Assembly (NCBI GenBank): GCA_041686915.1
Contig: JAWLDB010000014.1
Coordinates: forward strand, 1-28,883
Reading direction: 5' to 3'
DNA: 28,883 nucleotides
Source of the DNA: JAWLDB01 sp041686915
GTDB lineage: Bacteria > Bacillota > UBA994 > UBA5500
Shown: piece after piece, positions 25,715 through 28,883 of the stretch
Position numbering within the stretch: the first letter of the stretch is position 1
Layout: every line of letters starts with the position of its first letter
Program-made: the position numbers and the translations under genes
Notes under the pieces: model-generated
Database searches by the model: none
Seen by the model: only the letters and a program-made list of their open reading frames with translations
What the model was told of the DNA's origin: nothing

Positions 25715-26638
25715 CTATAGCATGCGCTCAGCAAACTCTGTTACCTTAACCTGTCGTCTTAAGCGCTCAAAGACCTCTGGATCAAGATAGCCAGTTTTCA
25801 GCGTCATGGCGTTAGCTGCACCGGCTGCGACACCTGCCCCCAATGCTGCTTGCACGTCCTGCTCCCGCAGGAGGCTCCACATCACGCCTGCGGCAAATGC
25901 ATCACCGGAGCCTACGGCGCTTCTGGCCTGAACGGGTGGCGAAGCCGCCTGCCAGGTACCTACGGAGGAATATAGCGACGCACCGGCTACCCCTCTAGTA
26001 ATTATCACCACGTCAGCGTATCCCAGCAGTTTGCTGACCGCAACCAGCAATCTAGCTCCAGCCCAGTTAACGGCCTCGGACTCATTAATCTTGATCATCC
26101 AAGGCCTAGCTTCCAGGGCGTACTCCAAAGCGCTACCACTCGCGTCGAGCAGCACCTTTGTACCCGCTGCCGTCAGGGTGTCTGTGATTAGCCCATATGC
26201 GTTCTGCGGCACTCCCGGAGGCAGACTGCCTGCGATGACAGCATATGCACAGCCATTGGCTAAGTCCGGCAGCCGCCGCATAAACTCGTGCCATTCGTCT
26301 GGGCTTATGGCTGGTCCAGGTTCCAATACTTCGGTCACTACCCCCGATGCTTCGTCAAGCAAGGCCAAGCAAGTGCGCGTTGTGCCCTCCGTCAGAATGA
26401 AGCTGTCTTCGACACCAAGACCTCTTAGCTGTTCACCTATGCATTGCCCCGTATAACCGCCCAGAAACCCGGTGGCACGCACCCGCAGCCCAAGCTGGCG
26501 AGCCACCCTGGCAGTGTTGTTGCCCTTTCCACCTGCGGCAGCTTCAGTTTGGTCAGCACGGTTTATGGCGCCTTTGGTAAGTTTGGGCAAACGCACTGCC
26601 TTATCCAATGAGCTGTTCAGGGTGATTGTCAGCAACAT
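25715..26638 (-). CDS. PfkB-family sugar-phosphate kinase (1-phosphofructokinase/6-phosphofructokinase type)
   Basis: ATP-dependent kinase of the ribokinase fold, of the FruK/LacC/PfkB branch. 307 residues from the ATG at 26638 (MLLTITLNSSLDKAV); a G-rich ribosome site lies about 10 nt upstream, and this start is 16 nt after the ROK gene stop. PfkB signature 1 AAGGKGNNTARV (35-45) and signature 2 with the catalytic base Asp246 in VGSGDAFAAG are intact, as is KINESEA. Sequence alone does not separate 1-phosphofructokinase, tagatose-6-phosphate kinase and 6-phosphofructokinase. No fructose PTS gene is near, and the two upstream genes make fructose 6-phosphate, so phosphorylation of fructose 6-phosphate to the bisphosphate is the favoured role (inference). 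Confidence 0.88.
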   Translation of the reverse strand: MLLTITLNSSLDKAVRLPKLTKGAINRADQTEAAAGGKGNNTARVARQLGLRVRATGFLGGYTGQCIGEQLRGLGVEDSFILTEGTTRTCLALLDEASGVVTEVLEPGPAISPDEWHEFMRRLPDLANGCAYAVIAGSLPPGVPQNAYGLITDTLTAAGTKVLLDASGSALEYALEARPWMIKINESEAVNWAGARLLVAVSKLLGYADVVIITRGVAGASLYSSVGTWQAASPPVQARSAVGSGDAFAAGVMWSLLREQDVQAALGAGVAAGAANAMTLKTGYLDPEVFERLRRQVKVTEFAERML

Positions 26639-26654
26639 TTGAGCACTGCCCCCC

Positions 26655-27593
26655 TTATACACGGAACAACGCCCCGGCGCCAATTACACCTGCTTCGGGG
26701 CCCAGCGCAGCCAACTTCAGCTCCACCTGACTTTGCACTGGCATTGCACGTGACCTGACTGTACGCACAACAGTGTCCCACCACACTCCGCCTGCCTGCG
26801 CCATTCCCCCACCAACGATTATAACCTGTGGATTCAAAATGTTGGCCAAGGCAGCCAAGCCTAAGCCAAGAAACTCGCCGACCTCCCGAAGCACGCTCTG
26901 GGCTAGCTCATCGCCCTGCGCGGCTGCCTCCCCCACCATGCGAGCCGTTAGAAGTCCTGGATCTCCTTGACATGAAGTTCGCAGCAAAGTAGGCAACCGC
27001 AATACCTGCTCCCTCGCTCGTCTGACCACAGCAGGCGCTGCGGCTATGGCTTCCAGACAACCCCGATTTCCGCAGTTGCAGAGGGGGCCATCCTTTACCA
27101 GAGTCAAGTGACCAACTTCACCAGCAGACTGTTCCTGTCCCCTCCAGATTGCCCCGCGCAGGATTATGCCAGAGCCGATACCGGTGCCAACTGCTACAAA
27201 GACCATATCCTCTCTGCCCTGCCCTGACCCATAGAGGAACTCTCCCCAGGCAGCTACGCGGACATCATTATCCATGCGCACAGGTAGCCCCAGGAGTTCC
27301 TGCATCGGTTGGATAATAGCTTCATTCCGCCAAAAAAGATTAGGTGAGAATACGCTCACGCCTGCTACTGCGTCCACCAAACCAGGGATACCCAGCCCGA
27401 TGCCTTGCATTTCCCGTATTTCGTGACCGCTTTTACGCAATAATTCGCGAACGGAGTCCGCCATCTCACGCAAAACTCCCAGACACGGTTTGTCCTTAGG
27501 AGTGGGGCGCTGATCGTGCGCCAGTATTTTGGAGCCGTTAAGCACTGCCAACTTGTAGCTGGTACCGCCCAGGTCAATGCCTAGTGTGGTCAT
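26655..27593 (-). CDS. ROK-family glucokinase
   Basis: Phosphorylates glucose to glucose 6-phosphate with ATP. 312 residues. N-terminal phosphate loop LGIDLGGTSYK (4-14), catalytic Asp110 in MDNDVRVAA, GTGIGSGII (137-144), and the ROK zinc site with His162, Cys172, Cys174 and Cys179 (GHLTL, CNCGNRGCLEA). Unlike ROK repressors it has no N-terminal DNA-binding domain, so it is an enzyme. The ATG overlaps the stop of the SIS gene by 4 nt, and the PfkB gene follows 16 nt later. Mannose or another hexose could be a further substrate, since the family is often broad. Confidence 0.9.
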   Translation of the reverse strand: MTTLGIDLGGTSYKLAVLNGSKILAHDQRPTPKDKPCLGVLREMADSVRELLRKSGHEIREMQGIGLGIPGLVDAVAGVSVFSPNLFWRNEAIIQPMQELLGLPVRMDNDVRVAAWGEFLYGSGQGREDMVFVAVGTGIGSGIILRGAIWRGQEQSAGEVGHLTLVKDGPLCNCGNRGCLEAIAAAPAVVRRAREQVLRLPTLLRTSCQGDPGLLTARMVGEAAAQGDELAQSVLREVGEFLGLGLAALANILNPQVIIVGGGMAQAGGVWWDTVVRTVRSRAMPVQSQVELKLAALGPEAGVIGAGALFRV

Positions 27594-28654
27594 TGCTGCC
27601 CTTGCCCCATTTTCGCCTTGAACAAGTCGATGATGGCTACCGGCGTCGGCTCCACACCCTTAGACAATGCGGCATAGATAGAAACAAAATCAGCAAAAAC
27701 AGCCAGGTCCACAAAGCAGGCTAAGGCATTAGCCCCCTGCCTGGCCGGCCGGACTTCCGTGAAGCCGCCTGCTCTTGGCCGGAGCACCTCCGCAGTAGCA
27801 TCAAACCGAAGAGATATCTTTGCATCTTCATGCTCATCCCGAAGGAAGATGAGATATAGTTTCCTGGTTAGACTCGCCTCCATATCCCAGCCGACAATTT
27901 CATCATGATGCAGATCGGGTATGGCGTTCCACAGAGCCAGTGTCTTTCCGTTCTCAGCCAGTTGATTCTTCATGCGCTGCGCAATAGCGGCTGTACGTCC
28001 AGCGCCGTAAATTACCGGCAGATAACCGGATAAGCCAGCAGCAAGCGTTTTGGCTAGATTTGTGCCAATAGGCACCCTAGGTCCGACCTGCGATACTCTC
28101 CTGGCAGCCGCTTGAACCAGTTCACTCCAATCAATGGCCTCGATCAGATGAAGCCGTTCGAAGACGCTGAGCAGTGCAGCAAACAGGGTGGGGGCTGCTG
28201 CACGCGGCATCACTCCCTGTGGCAGGAGTGCCAGTGGCAACTGATGCCTGGTAGCTAGCTCCAGCAAGGCCCCTCCCGCGGTGAAGACTAGCGGCTTGGC
28301 TCCACGCTCTATAGCTTCTCGTGCCGCCTGCACAGTCTCCTCTGTGTTACCCGAAAAGCTGCTGACCAAAACCAAAGTCTCAGGCCCCACCTCTGCCGGG
28401 CAGTGATAGTTCTGATGAACTGTAAACGGTAGAGGTAGTTCACCACACAACAAGCCCTTAACCAAAAAGGCGGCGGCGGCTGAACCTCCGCCGGTCCCGA
28501 GAAAGACAATATTTCGATACGACTCCGCTGGAATTTCTATACCTTCGCCCAAAATCCGTCCGCGTTCCAGTTGCTCTGGCCAAGTGGTAGCGAGGCCAAG
28601 CATGCCCTGCAAGTCAAGTTGTGCAACTAGCTTGAGATCATCCAATATGTGCAT
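27590..28654 (-). CDS. Bifunctional phosphoglucose/phosphomannose isomerase-like SIS protein
   Basis: Likely interconverts glucose 6-phosphate (and mannose 6-phosphate) with fructose 6-phosphate. 354 residues, two SIS subdomains: FLGTGGGSAAAAF (51-63), the phosphate loop SSFSGNTEET (98-107), VIYGAGRTAAIAQR (214-227), QLAENGK with Glu234, and DLHHDEIVGW (247-256) with the catalytic His; it ends EPTPVAIIDLFK. These are marks of the bifunctional PGI/PMI family first known from Crenarchaeota, not of classical PGI. The first loop is altered from the usual GMGGSAIGG, and LHHDE replaces LNHNE, so this is a divergent member. The ATG is preceded by AGGGGGATG. First gene of the operon, coupled to the ROK glucokinase by a 4-nt overlap. 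Confidence 0.87.
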   Translation of the reverse strand: MHILDDLKLVAQLDLQGMLGLATTWPEQLERGRILGEGIEIPAESYRNIVFLGTGGGSAAAAFLVKGLLCGELPLPFTVHQNYHCPAEVGPETLVLVSSFSGNTEETVQAAREAIERGAKPLVFTAGGALLELATRHQLPLALLPQGVMPRAAAPTLFAALLSVFERLHLIEAIDWSELVQAAARRVSQVGPRVPIGTNLAKTLAAGLSGYLPVIYGAGRTAAIAQRMKNQLAENGKTLALWNAIPDLHHDEIVGWDMEASLTRKLYLIFLRDEHEDAKISLRFDATAEVLRPRAGGFTEVRPARQGANALACFVDLAVFADFVSIYAALSKGVEPTPVAIIDLFKAKMGQGQQ

Positions 28655-28704
28655 AGATAACCCATCCCCCTAAAGATGCCGAAATGGCCCCGTTGTCTTG
28701 TTTA

Positions 28705-28733
28705 GTATTCGTTAATCGCACCGGTTCTCCTCT
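28705..28733 (-). promoter_or_regulatory. Candidate sigma-H-type promoter of the glycolytic operon
   Basis: AGAGGAGAA (28733-28725), 11 nt, AACGAATAC (28713-28705). The Bacillus sigma-H consensus is RnAGGAwWW, 11-12 nt, RnnGAATww; AGGA and GAAT are both exact. No sigma-A promoter is evident between the terminator at 28780 and the start at 28654. Found by eye, unproven. Confidence 0.35.
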
Positions 28734-28777
28734 CTTCGAGCGTCTTACTGTGCCATCCACATGAGTATCCAAGCGCA

Positions 28778-28808
28778 GCAAAAAGAACAGACCCCGAAGG
28801 GCCTGTTC
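28778..28808 (-). terminator. Intrinsic terminator of the gene at the right edge
   Basis: Minus-strand RNA: GAACAGGCCC, UUCG tetraloop, GGGUCUGUUC (10-bp stem with one G-U pair), then TTTTTGCTG. It lies 26 nt after the TAG at 28835-28837. Confidence 0.93.
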
Positions 28809-28834
28809 CCAAAAAACGATATTATTCCTAACCC

Positions 28835-28883
28835 CTAGCCAATAATACCTAGCCAGGTTCCTTGCAGAGTGTCCTCGGAACCT
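28835..28883 (-). CDS. C-terminal end of an unidentified gene (cut by window edge)
   Basis: Only the last 15 codons are visible, reading GSEDTLQGTWLGIIG then TAG. The call rests on the open frame and on the strong terminator 26 nt downstream. Too short to identify; other frames have no stop near the terminator. Confidence 0.45.
   Translation of the reverse strand, partial: GSEDTLQGTWLGIIG

Noticed and set aside
28655..28780. T-box or other riboswitch leader upstream of the glycolytic operon
   Set aside because: No T-box TGGNACCGCG core, no antiterminator pair and no terminator between 28655 and the candidate promoter.

Overview
The window comes from a spore-forming Gram-positive bacterium of the Clostridia type (moderate to high GC, Peptococcaceae/Carboxydothermus-like gene content). 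The evidence is the set of sporulation and germination genes (spoIIP, gpr, sleB, ypeB), the HrcA/CIRCE heat-shock circuit, strong AGGAGG-type ribosome sites, and a group III (archaeal-like) chaperonin, a family known from a limited set of anaerobic Firmicutes. Almost every gene lies on the minus strand; rpsT is the only clear plus-strand gene. No tRNA, rRNA, CRISPR array, intact insertion sequence or prophage is visible.

Reading in the direction of transcription (right to left): 28835-28883 holds the last 15 codons of an unidentified gene and its terminator. 25715-28654 is a tight three-gene operon for a phosphoglucose/phosphomannose isomerase-like SIS protein, a ROK glucokinase and a PfkB-family kinase. 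Together these could convert glucose to fructose 1,6-bisphosphate with the enzyme families used by some Crenarchaeota. A monocistronic ATP-type PEP carboxykinase (23814-25454) and a PhoP/PhoR-like two-component pair (21247-23681) follow, then comEA and a small cysteine-containing ORF. 19545-20263 is gene-free and carries hairpin repeat units that share a TAGGGG head. A YCII-family gene follows.

16573-18649 encodes the germination pair SleB-YpeB. comEC and holA (13177-16435) are convergent with rpsT. Next come a small four-helix membrane protein with gpr, then spoIIP, each unit with its own terminator. lepA-hemW has a near-consensus promoter and runs into the heat-shock operon: sigma-A promoter, perfect CIRCE, hrcA, group III chaperonin, grpE, dnaK, dnaJ, prmA (prmA cut by the left edge).

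Two points stand out. First, the heat-shock operon places a lid-containing, GroES-independent type of chaperonin under HrcA/CIRCE together with the complete DnaK system, and the chaperonin has Ala where most chaperonins have a catalytic Asp (NAG instead of NDG). Second, the upper-glycolysis operon. Several regulatory candidates (sporulation-type promoters for gpr and sleB, a sigma-H-like promoter for the glycolytic operon, a Pho-box-like repeat at the phoP promoter, and a dnaK-dnaJ intercistronic hairpin) were read by eye and are inferences.
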